Shown here piece by piece: positions 1 to 6,257 of a stretch of DNA of 16,337 nt (position 1 is the first letter of the stretch; each line of letters begins with the position of its first letter). The notes beneath the pieces were generated by a model. The model saw only the letters and a list, made by a program, of their open reading frames with translations. It was not told the origin of the DNA and did no database searches. Origin of the DNA: an uncultured Flammeovirgaceae bacterium (GTDB taxonomy: Bacteria; Bacteroidota; Bacteroidia; Cytophagales; Cyclobacteriaceae); NCBI GenBank assembly GCA_946480685.1, contig CAMLLI010000009.1, positions 1 to 16,337 of the forward strand. The letters run 5' to 3'. Made by a program: the position numbers and the translations under genes.

Positions 1-49
1 TTCTTACTTCTTACTTCTTACTTCTTACTTCTTACTTCTTACTTCTTAC
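1..49. repeat. Perfect tandem heptamer array (TTCTTAC x7), open at window edge
   Basis: Seven uninterrupted copies of the 7-base unit TTCTTAC (GTAAGAA on the minus strand) run from base 1, so the array may continue outside the window. The last copy carries the TAA stop codon (complement of 46-48) of the minus-strand gene that ends here, and the lysine-rich end of that gene has a similar AAG/AAA composition. Because 7 is not a multiple of 3, the array has a stop codon in every minus-strand frame within 21 bases. A change in copy number would therefore not extend the protein. Confidence 0.95.
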
Positions 50-1473
50 TTCTTTTTCTTCGGCAACCTGAACTTCAGCCTCACCTTCACCTTGTCCTTT
101 ACCACTTCATCATCACGCTTGGTAGCTGTCCACTTCGGACCAGCCTTAATAAGACGTATCACTTCTTCATCACAACCATACCCTATACCTTTCAGCACTT
201 TGAAGTCGGTAAGTTTACCGGAAGGCTCCACTGTAAACTGTATAGTTACTTTACCTTCTATTTCATTCTGAAGCGCGAGCTCCGGATATTTTATATTCTT
301 CTCGAGATACTGTTTATAGGCTACACGCCCGCCTTCCGGTGTCGCAAATTCTATTGTAGGCGGTTCTTTCTCGGTGAGGTTTTCCGCACCGTATCCTACC
401 ACCACCACTTCACTAAGTTGCGATACATCCTGCTCCAGTTCTACATCCACTTTATCAGCGTTGGCATCAACTTCTTTACTTTGCATACCAATGAAGGAAA
501 AAACAAGCTCGGTATCTTTGGTACTCTCCGTGGTTAATTCATAGTTACCCTGCATGTCGGTTACAGTACCTACGTTACTGTCTTTTATCATTACGTTTAC
601 ACCGGGTAATCCTACACCTTCTTCAGCAGATCGCACCTGCCCGCGAATAACACGTGTACCGGATATAAAGTCATCCATAGCAGGCTCTAACTTTATTGCA
701 TTACCTTGTACAACTGTATCCGCTATAGCTGACCTATACGCGAACGTTGCTTCTTCTTTTTTCAGTTCTGCATTTGCTTTACGTGACCGCATCGGTGTAG
801 CTGCCACGGGCTCACTTTCTTTCAACGCTTTGCTCACTTCGTTGTTATCGTATTTATCGGCCCTTACTTCGTCTGATACTTGTTGCTCAGGTGCAGCAGA
901 TGCAACTTGATCTACTTGTTCCGTTGTAACAGCTTCTTCCAATGGCTGCGGTTTTACCACAGGAGATTCCGCAGTGTTGTCCTTTATACCAGGAGTAACT
1001 TTCTCTGGTATATTTTCCTCACTTTCACCTGCTTCCGATTGGTCAAGCGATTTCGGTTGCTCTGCCGGTATATCTGTATTTGAAGGTTGCTCAGGTTTAC
1101 GTTCTTCCGTTTTCTTTTCAGCAGGAGCAACACTTTCTTTGTTTACCGCCAGGTCGTGCGGTGAGTTATTGCTTTGCAACAAACTATATATTACAAATCC
1201 AGATACAGCGAGTAAAGCAAGCCCGGCAGCAATACGCATCGGCCATGCCCACATCGGTACAACCTTCTCACGAGGCGATTGTATACGTTCCTTCAACGAT
1301 GCCTGAAGTGCTTGAAAGTCATCCTCCAGCTCATCGGTCGGTATACTTGCAGCACCCTCCAGTGCCTCGGCCAGGAACGGGTCGCTCAATGCTTTCCGTT
1401 CCAGCGCGTGCATCTCGGCTGGCGTCAGTTCACCTTTCAGGTATCGCTCAATATCGTTTTGCAAATCAGCCAT
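46..1473 (-). CDS. Anti-sigma-like membrane protein with carboxypeptidase-like and TonB C-terminal domains
   Basis: 475 aa. Residues 1-75 are a short acidic cytoplasmic segment of the type found in Bacteroidota anti-sigma proteins (pattern YLKGELTPAEMHALE, then DPFLAEALEG); it has no zinc-finger cysteines. Residues 77-100 form one membrane helix. Residues 101-250 are a Pro/Glu/Lys-rich linker that could span the periplasm. Residues 274-348 look like a carboxypeptidase-like regulatory domain (beta sandwich) ending in SEVVVVGYG, the motif that leads into the plug of SusC-type receptors, but no plug or barrel follows. Residues 385-471 resemble a TonB C-terminal domain (YPELALQNEIEGKVTIQFTV, then a conserved G/C region). 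The start overlaps the end of the upstream sigma gene by 8 bases (ATGGCTGA), implying translational coupling. Inference: it holds the sigma factor at the membrane and senses an envelope signal. It might also act as a TonB-like energy transducer. Family assignment is good; the specific role is unknown. Confidence 0.8.
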   Translation of the reverse strand: MADLQNDIERYLKGELTPAEMHALERKALSDPFLAEALEGAASIPTDELEDDFQALQASLKERIQSPREKVVPMWAWPMRIAAGLALLAVSGFVIYSLLQSNNSPHDLAVNKESVAPAEKKTEERKPEQPSNTDIPAEQPKSLDQSEAGESEENIPEKVTPGIKDNTAESPVVKPQPLEEAVTTEQVDQVASAAPEQQVSDEVRADKYDNNEVSKALKESEPVAATPMRSRKANAELKKEEATFAYRSAIADTVVQGNAIKLEPAMDDFISGTRVIRGQVRSAEEGVGLPGVNVMIKDSNVGTVTDMQGNYELTTESTKDTELVFSFIGMQSKEVDANADKVDVELEQDVSQLSEVVVVGYGAENLTEKEPPTIEFATPEGGRVAYKQYLEKNIKYPELALQNEIEGKVTIQFTVEPSGKLTDFKVLKGIGYGCDEEVIRLIKAGPKWTATKRDDEVVKDKVKVRLKFRLPKKKK

Positions 1474-2029
1474 GTTGATCCATGCAGATCTTCAGATTTC
1501 GTTTACCATTCTGTATATAGCTCTTCACTTTGTTATCGTCATAGCCCGTAAGCTGTACAATCTCTTTATAGCACTTCTGCTGGAGGTAAAACAACTGAAC
1601 ACACTGTTTCTGTTCAACCACGAGTGTATCCATGCACTTCTCCAATTTACTAAGATTTGCCTCTATTTCAGGCTCATCATCCAGATGTAAAACCGCATCG
1701 TTTTCCATAACGGAAGGCGAAATTTCTTCGAATCTTTTTCCTTTACCTGCCCGCAGCTGCATCAGGCAGTGATTTCGGGCCGTAACGTAAAGCCAGCTTT
1801 TGAAATGGGCGACCTCGTGTTCCTTTAGTGTAACCACGAGTTTTTCGAATATCTGCATCACGGCATCGCGACTTTCTTCTCTGTCTTTCAGGTACTTCAG
1901 ACACACACCGTATACCAGCGACATATAGCGGTCATATAGTTCTCCCAGCACAACAAGCTCACCATGACGCCTGTATTCCAGCAGGAGGTCGGCATCGGTT
2001 AATGACTTATGGACTTTGGAAGAAGACAT
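1466..2029 (-). CDS. ECF-type RNA polymerase sigma factor
   Basis: 187 aa, a normal length for an ECF sigma factor (regions 2 and 4 only). Region 2 covers about residues 25-95 (LYDRYMSLVYGVCLKYL, DREESRDAVMQIFEKL, then FKSWLYVTARNHCL), the part that binds core polymerase and melts the -10 element. Region 4 covers about 128-180, with a helix-turn-helix around CYKEIVQLTGYDDNKVKSYI that would read the -35 element. The next gene on this strand overlaps the last 8 bases and encodes a membrane anti-sigma-like protein, so the pair is a sigma/anti-sigma unit. The gene is transcribed divergently from a vWA protein at 2120, with a 90-base shared promoter region. The regulon is unknown; autoregulation is likely by analogy with other ECF loci (inference). 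Confidence 0.9.
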   Translation of the reverse strand: MSSSKVHKSLTDADLLLEYRRHGELVVLGELYDRYMSLVYGVCLKYLKDREESRDAVMQIFEKLVVTLKEHEVAHFKSWLYVTARNHCLMQLRAGKGKRFEEISPSVMENDAVLHLDDEPEIEANLSKLEKCMDTLVVEQKQCVQLFYLQQKCYKEIVQLTGYDDNKVKSYIQNGKRNLKICMDQHG

Positions 2030-2053
2030 GTTCGTTTGAAAAATAGAAAAAAA

Positions 2054-2074
2054 ATTCCAACTGGCTTATGGAAT
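2054..2074. promoter_or_regulatory. Inverted repeat between divergent sigma and vWA genes
   Basis: ATTCCA, 9 bases, TGGAAT. Read outward, each arm gives GGAAT followed by a T-rich run pointing toward one of the two divergent genes, reminiscent of a GGAAC-type -35 element of ECF sigma factors. Candidate -10-like boxes are TCTCA at 2091-2095 on plus and TCAAA at 2039-2035 on minus, but their spacings differ (15 and 13 bases). No TAnnTTTG housekeeping box is seen in 2030-2119. Confidence 0.4.
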
Positions 2075-2119
2075 CTTTTTACAAGCCGCATCTCACATGC
2101 AAAACAAAATATACGGGTT

Positions 2120-3967
2120 ATGAAAAAATATATCTGGATAGTTGCTGTATTGATGATATTCAGTACAGGCTTTGTATCGCCTGAGTCGCGCGTTATTACT
2201 GGCAAGGTAACATATGCTAATGACGGAAGTCCGTTACCGGGAGTAACGGTTATACTGAAAGGAACCTCTACAGCAACCGTAACTGATCATGCCGGTGTAT
2301 ATAAAATTACCGTACCGGCTAAAGGCGGCACACTGGTATTTTCATTTATAGGATTGAAGTCTAAAGACATAAAAATCGGAACGGCCGGTACCCTCAACGT
2401 TGTGTTGGAGGACGATACAAAGTCGTTGAAAGAAGTTGTTGTGGTCGGTAACGGTGAACGCTCACGCGATCATAAATTATCTTATGCATCAGCACCTATT
2501 GTAGCAGACAACTTCGTTTATTATGACGCTGTACCGAGAGAGCCCTGGAACACCGAAGAGTACGATGCTATAAATGAGAATATATTTCACGATGCTATAC
2601 GCAATCCGCTCTCAACTTTTTCTATTGATGTTGATGCCGCATCCTATAGCAACGTCCGCAGATTCATCAACAATGGTAATCGCCCTCCTAAAGATGCGGT
2701 GCGCATTGAAGAGATGGTAAATTACTTTGATTACGATTATGAGCAACCGAAGAGCGATGATCCGTTTGCAGTAGTAACGGAGATATCGTCTGCTCCATGG
2801 AATGCAAAACATAAATTGGTACATATAGGCTTGCAGGGAAAGAAGATACCTACTGAAAAATTACCGGCATCCAACCTCGTGTTCCTCATTGATGTGTCAG
2901 GCTCCATGGATGAACCGAATAAACTTCCCTTGTTGAAGTCTTCTTTCAAAATGCTGGTAGAAGAACTTCATCCGCAAGATCATGTAGCTATAGTAGTATA
3001 TGCAGGTGCTGCCGGACTTGTTCTTGAACCAACATCGGGTTCAGAGAAAAAGAAAATCATTGAAGCGCTGGATCGTCTTGAAGCCGGAGGATCAACTGCC
3101 GGTGGTGCCGGTATAAATTTAGCGTACGCAACAGCACGCGAGTATTTCAAGAAAGAAGGCAACAACCGCGTTATACTGGCTACGGATGGTGACTTCAATA
3201 TAGGTGAATCTAGCAACGCTTTGATGGAACGGTTGATTGAAGCAAAACGCCAGGAAGGAATTTTCTTAACGGTGCTGGGCTATGGTATGGGTAACTATAA
3301 AGATTCCAAAATGGAAACACTGGCCGATAAAGGCAATGGCAACTATGCCTATATCGACAACATTACCGAGGCACGTAAAGTATTGGTAAATGAATTTGGT
3401 GGAACACTCTTTACCATAGCGAAAGATGTAAAATTGCAGATCGAGTTTAACCCGGCACATGTAAAAGCGTATCGTCTTATCGGGTACGAAAACAGAATGC
3501 TGAAGAGTGAGGATTTTAACAACGACAAAAAAGATGCAGGCGAACTTGGCTCCGGACATACAGTGACTGCGTTGTATGAAATTATACCGGTGGGTGTTGA
3601 AAGTGAGTTCTTCAAAATAGATGAACTGAAATACCAGACAACGAAGATCGATCCGGCCGCAAAAAAATCAGATGAATTGATGACGATCAAACTGCGCTAT
3701 AAAAAACCGAACGAAGATGTGAGCAAACTCATTGTACATCCTCTACAGGATAACAACATTGCACTTGCCAAAACATCCGACAACTTTCGCTGGTCAGCAT
3801 CTGTAGCCGCCTTCGGTATGTTGCTGAGAGAATCTGAATATTGTAAGAATTATACGTACGACAATGTAGTAGCACTTGCACAAGGTGCACGCGGTGCAGA
3901 CAAGGAAGGCTATCGCATCGAGTTCATCAACATGGTAAAATCATTTGGTATGGTGGCGAGTCGTTAA
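2120..3967 (+). CDS. Exported vWA-domain protein (YfbK-like) with carboxypeptidase-like domain
   Basis: 615 aa from the ATG at 2120, which gives a clean signal peptide (MKKYIWIVAVLMIFSTGFVS); an upstream in-frame ATG at 2009 would add 37 residues, hide the signal peptide and run into the divergent gene. Residues 24-98 are a carboxypeptidase-like regulatory domain ending in LKEVVVVG. About 145-240 matches the N-terminal region of YfbK-type vWF proteins (NPLSTFSIDVDAASYSNVRR). The vWA domain is about 253-425 with an intact metal site: DVSGS at 258-262, T326 in GGST, and D356 in ATDGD. About 432-610 fits the C-terminal domain found in this family (DUF3520). Such proteins are expected to bind ligands or partner proteins through a divalent metal; the target is unknown. 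Its divergent placement next to a sigma/anti-sigma pair suggests shared control. A strong terminator follows. Confidence 0.88.
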   Translation: MKKYIWIVAVLMIFSTGFVSPESRVITGKVTYANDGSPLPGVTVILKGTSTATVTDHAGVYKITVPAKGGTLVFSFIGLKSKDIKIGTAGTLNVVLEDDTKSLKEVVVVGNGERSRDHKLSYASAPIVADNFVYYDAVPREPWNTEEYDAINENIFHDAIRNPLSTFSIDVDAASYSNVRRFINNGNRPPKDAVRIEEMVNYFDYDYEQPKSDDPFAVVTEISSAPWNAKHKLVHIGLQGKKIPTEKLPASNLVFLIDVSGSMDEPNKLPLLKSSFKMLVEELHPQDHVAIVVYAGAAGLVLEPTSGSEKKKIIEALDRLEAGGSTAGGAGINLAYATAREYFKKEGNNRVILATDGDFNIGESSNALMERLIEAKRQEGIFLTVLGYGMGNYKDSKMETLADKGNGNYAYIDNITEARKVLVNEFGGTLFTIAKDVKLQIEFNPAHVKAYRLIGYENRMLKSEDFNNDKKDAGELGSGHTVTALYEIIPVGVESEFFKIDELKYQTTKIDPAAKKSDELMTIKLRYKKPNEDVSKLIVHPLQDNNIALAKTSDNFRWSASVAAFGMLLRESEYCKNYTYDNVVALAQGARGADKEGYRIEFINMVKSFGMVASR

Positions 3968-3988
3968 TTGAAAAAATATTTCTTTCTG

Positions 3989-4022
3989 AAAAAGGTGTCT
4001 TCTTTCCGGGGCACCTTTTTTT
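3989..4022 (+). terminator. Rho-independent terminator after the vWA gene
   Basis: Stem AAAAGGTGTC (3990-3999) pairs with the arm ending in GGCACCTTTT (4010-4019), with one G-U pair and a loop of about 10 bases, followed by a T run to 4022. It lies 22 bases after the stop codon at 3967. Confidence 0.88.
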
Positions 4023-4080
4023 ATTTACCTTTTATGTTGGTGGCAGAAAAGATATTGTTCATTCTTTTCTTTAGGGAGAT

Positions 4081-4120
4081 AATTCCACATTTAACTTTGC
4101 CGTATAAAGGAATGTGAATT
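4081..4120 (+). promoter_or_regulatory. Putative promoter inside an inverted repeat, upstream of second ECF sigma
   Basis: TAACTTTG at 4092-4099 is an exact match to the Bacteroidota -7 box TAnnTTTG, 41 bases before the ATG. A TTG-type -33 element at the right distance is not seen, only a T-rich stretch at 4065-4072. The box lies in the 19-base spacer of an imperfect inverted repeat: AATTCCACATT (4081-4091) and AATGTGAATT (4111-4120), which match except for one extra C. This could be an operator. Confidence 0.45.
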
Positions 4121-4140
4121 TTGCTTATTTTTAAGACCGC

Positions 4141-4734
4141 ATGGAATTAGAAGAGAACAGTCCAAAACAAAACTATACAGAAGCTGAAAAGCAAACTATC
4201 TTTCATGGAGAGTTTATGCCCCACATTAACTCCATGTATAACTTTGCTTACCGGCTTACGCTGGATGCCGATGACGCCAAAGATTTATTGCAGGATACTT
4301 ATCTGAAAGCCTATCGCTTCATTGAATCTTTTCAGAAAGGAACTAATGCTAAAGCATGGCTGTTTCGAATTTTAAAAAACAGCTTCATTAATGATTATCG
4401 AAAGAAGAGCAAAGAGCCTTCGAAAGTAGATTATCAGGAAGTAGAGAGCTATTACAATTCGGAGGAGGTTGACAGGCAAATAACACCCGATCTGCGTGTG
4501 GAGGCGCTTAAAGATATGATCGGTGATGAGATATCAAATGCCCTCAACGCTCTTGATGTTGATTTCAGAACAGTGATAATTTTATGTGACCTGGAAGGTT
4601 TTAAATATGAAGAGATGGCGAAGATTCTGGATATACCTATCGGAACAGTTCGTAGCCGGCTTCACCGGGCACGCAACCTGCTGAAAGAAAAACTTAGTGA
4701 GTACGCTAAACAAATGGGTTATAAAACCGCATAG
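4141..4734 (+). CDS. ECF (sigma-24/RpoE-like) RNA polymerase sigma factor
   Basis: 197 aa. Region 2 is about residues 25-93 (HINSMYNFAYRLTLDADDAKDLLQ, then YLKAYRFIESF, and KAWLFRILKNSFINDYRKK). Region 4 is about 130-185, with the typical LDVDFRTVIILCDLEGFKYEEMA segment and helix-turn-helix PIGTVRSRLHRARNLLKEKL. This is a much more canonical RpoE-like ECF sequence than the sigma factor at 1466-2029, and the two are not recent duplicates. The gene ends 3 bases before a small zinc-binding protein gene, its likely anti-sigma factor. That gene in turn overlaps gmk by one base, so the three are probably one transcript. Probably a stress-response sigma (inference). Confidence 0.93.
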   Translation: MELEENSPKQNYTEAEKQTIFHGEFMPHINSMYNFAYRLTLDADDAKDLLQDTYLKAYRFIESFQKGTNAKAWLFRILKNSFINDYRKKSKEPSKVDYQEVESYYNSEEVDRQITPDLRVEALKDMIGDEISNALNALDVDFRTVIILCDLEGFKYEEMAKILDIPIGTVRSRLHRARNLLKEKLSEYAKQMGYKTA

Positions 4735-4737
4735 ATC

Positions 4738-5010
4738 ATGAGCAACCCCGATCCGAGCAAGATGAAGCAAGATTGTCCAGAGAAGAACGAATGCCTCAAA
4801 ATGCTTCAACTCATTTTAGATGGTGAAGCAACTTCCGAACAAAAAGATCATTTCCTGAAAAATCATTTAGAGGAATGCATGCCCTGCTACAAGAATTATC
4901 ATTTGGAAGTAGCCATACGGCAACTCCTGAAAACGAAATGCTGCCAGGATGCTCCACAAGAATTAGTGGATGACATTAAAACCAAAGTGATTAATAATCT
5001 GGCGCGTTGA
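4738..5010 (+). CDS. Small zinc-binding anti-sigma-like protein (ZAS / zf-HC2)
   Basis: 90 aa. It contains H43-x3-C47-x2-C50 (HLEECMPC) with C19 placed 24 residues before the histidine, the Cys...His-x3-Cys-x2-Cys arrangement of zinc-containing anti-sigma factors such as RsrA and ChrR. C13, C68 and C69 are further cysteines. There is no membrane segment, so it would be a cytosolic regulator, and the thiol/zinc site suggests redox or metal sensing. It starts 3 bases after the stop of the ECF sigma gene and its TGA overlaps the ATG of gmk (TGATG), so all three genes are likely co-translated. Cognate anti-sigma function is inferred from motif and position, not shown. Confidence 0.85.
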   Translation: MSNPDPSKMKQDCPEKNECLKMLQLILDGEATSEQKDHFLKNHLEECMPCYKNYHLEVAIRQLLKTKCCQDAPQELVDDIKTKVINNLAR

Positions 5011-5579
5011 TGGCTGGTAAAGCAATTATTTTTTCAGCGCCATCAGGCTCCGGAAAAACAACGATCGTTAAACACCTGCTCACAGCAAATCCTGACCTCG
5101 GATTTTCAATCTCTGCATCCACGCGTGATAAACGCGGACGCACAGAACAGCATGGTAAAGATTATTACTTTCTCACTCCCGAAGAATTCAAACATCATAT
5201 CGACAATGATGATTTCATTGAGTGGGAAGAAGTATATGCCGGTAATTTTTATGGTACACTCAAGTCCGAGATTGAACGCATCTGGAGCGAAGGAAAGAAT
5301 GTGATCTTCGATGTAGATGTTAAAGGCGGACTGAATCTCAAAAAATATTTTGGCGACAAGGCACTGGCTATATTTGTAAAGGTACCGTCCATCGAAGTAT
5401 TGAAAGAAAGGCTGAATGATCGCGGTACAGAAAGTCCCGAAAGTCTTTCACGCAGACTCTTCAAAGCTAACTTCGAAATGTCGTTCCAGGATCACTTTGA
5501 TATAGTCTTGGTGAACGAGAACCTCGACAAGTCGCTCGCCGAAGCACAAAGTCTCTACAACGACTTTAAAAATAAATAG
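5010..5579 (+). CDS. gmk: Guanylate kinase
   Basis: 189 aa from the ATG at 5010, which overlaps the previous stop by one base; a TTG three bases earlier in the same frame is a less likely start. Converts GMP and ATP to GDP and ADP in the cytosol. The P-loop is at residues 10-17 (APSGSGKT). The GMP-binding region has the usual series of residues ([22 protein letters not shown]), followed by F-I-E-W-E-E-V-Y and YGTLKSEI. The lid is [15 protein letters not shown], and [11 protein letters not shown] is the typical end. Length is slightly under the E. coli enzyme (207 aa). In many Bacteroidota gmk sits near nadD, as here, commonly with yicC just upstream (from memory). In this window that upstream place is taken by the sigma/anti-sigma pair. 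Confidence 0.97.
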   Translation: MAGKAIIFSAPSGSGKTTIVKHLLTANPDLGFSISASTRDKRGRTEQHGKDYYFLTPEEFKHHIDNDDFIEWEEVYAGNFYGTLKSEIERIWSEGKNVIFDVDVKGGLNLKKYFGDKALAIFVKVPSIEVLKERLNDRGTESPESLSRRLFKANFEMSFQDHFDIVLVNENLDKSLAEAQSLYNDFKNK

Positions 5580-5622
5580 CACGCACCCTATATTCGGGTT
5601 TCAGAAGTTTCAGGATATATAT

Positions 5623-5654
5623 AAAACTCTACATCTTTACTGTAGAGTTTTTTT
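5623..5654 (+). terminator. Rho-independent terminator between gmk and nadD
   Basis: Perfect 11-base stem AAAACTCTACA (5623-5633) with TGTAGAGTTTT (5641-5651), a 7-base loop and a run of 7 T from 5648 to 5654. It lies only 12 bases before the nadD start codon, leaving almost no space for a separate promoter downstream of it. It could also act as an attenuator. Confidence 0.88.
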
Positions 5655-5666
5655 ATTTGTAACCCC

Positions 5667-6242
5667 ATGAAAATAGGACTCTTCTTCGGTTCGTTCAATC
5701 CCATTCACATGGGGCACCTTATCATTGCCAACCTCATGGCAGAAACCACCGATCTTAAAAAAGTGTGGTTCGTAGTCTCTCCCCAAAATCCACTGAAGCC
5801 CAGCAAGGGATTATTGCACGAGTTTGACCGCTACGATATGGTGCGCGCTGCCATCTTCAACAATTACAACCTCGAGGTATCCGATATAGAGTTTCATCTT
5901 CCCAAACCCAGCTATACCATTCACACGCTGGTACATTTGCATGAGAAGTTTCCTGACAAGGAATTCAAGATTATAATGGGCGAAGACAACCTGGCTTCGT
6001 TTACCCGCTGGAAAAATTACGAGCGCATATTGGAAGACTACGGACTTTACGTTTATCGCAGACCCAACGTGCAACTTTCAGAGCTCCATTCGCATCCTAA
6101 CGTTACGTTTGTAGAAGCACCCTTGCTGGATATTTCAGCTACTTTTATCCGGAACTGCATCAGAAATAAACAATCCGTGCGTTATCTTGTTCCCGATGTG
6201 GTAGAGGAGATGATTCGTGCAAAGGGCTTTTACCAGGATTAA
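5667..6242 (+). CDS. nadD: Nicotinate-nucleotide adenylyltransferase
   Basis: 191 aa. Transfers AMP from ATP to nicotinate mononucleotide to make deamido-NAD in NAD synthesis, in the cytosol. The nucleotidyltransferase signature GSFNPIHMGH is at residues 8-17 and the second signature ISATFIR at 156-162 (the SxTxxR element); PSYTIHTLVHLHEKFP is the usual central segment. Length is close to the family norm (E. coli 213 aa). The gene starts 12 bases after a strong terminator. A weak -7-like box, TTTATTTG (5652-5659), would give a nearly leaderless transcript. The following DUF5686 gene begins 15 bases after its stop, so the two are probably co-transcribed. Confidence 0.96.
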   Translation: MKIGLFFGSFNPIHMGHLIIANLMAETTDLKKVWFVVSPQNPLKPSKGLLHEFDRYDMVRAAIFNNYNLEVSDIEFHLPKPSYTIHTLVHLHEKFPDKEFKIIMGEDNLASFTRWKNYERILEDYGLYVYRRPNVQLSELHSHPNVTFVEAPLLDISATFIRNCIRNKQSVRYLVPDVVEEMIRAKGFYQD

Positions 6243-6257
6243 CCTTTTTTACTATAC

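Noticed and set aside
1..49. CRISPR array at the window edge
   Set aside because: The units are 7 bases and directly adjacent, with no spacers.
554..1478. Several open frames on plus across the anti-sigma-like gene
   Set aside because: All are antisense shadows of a gene with clear domains and a coupled partner.
2009..2119. Longer start for the vWA gene (ATG at 2009)
   Set aside because: It would add 37 basic residues before a clean signal peptide and would overlap the divergent sigma gene; the ATG at 2120 is far more plausible.
5007..5009. TTG start for gmk three bases before the ATG
   Set aside because: The ATG at 5010 overlaps the preceding stop in the usual coupled form; the TTG adds only one residue.
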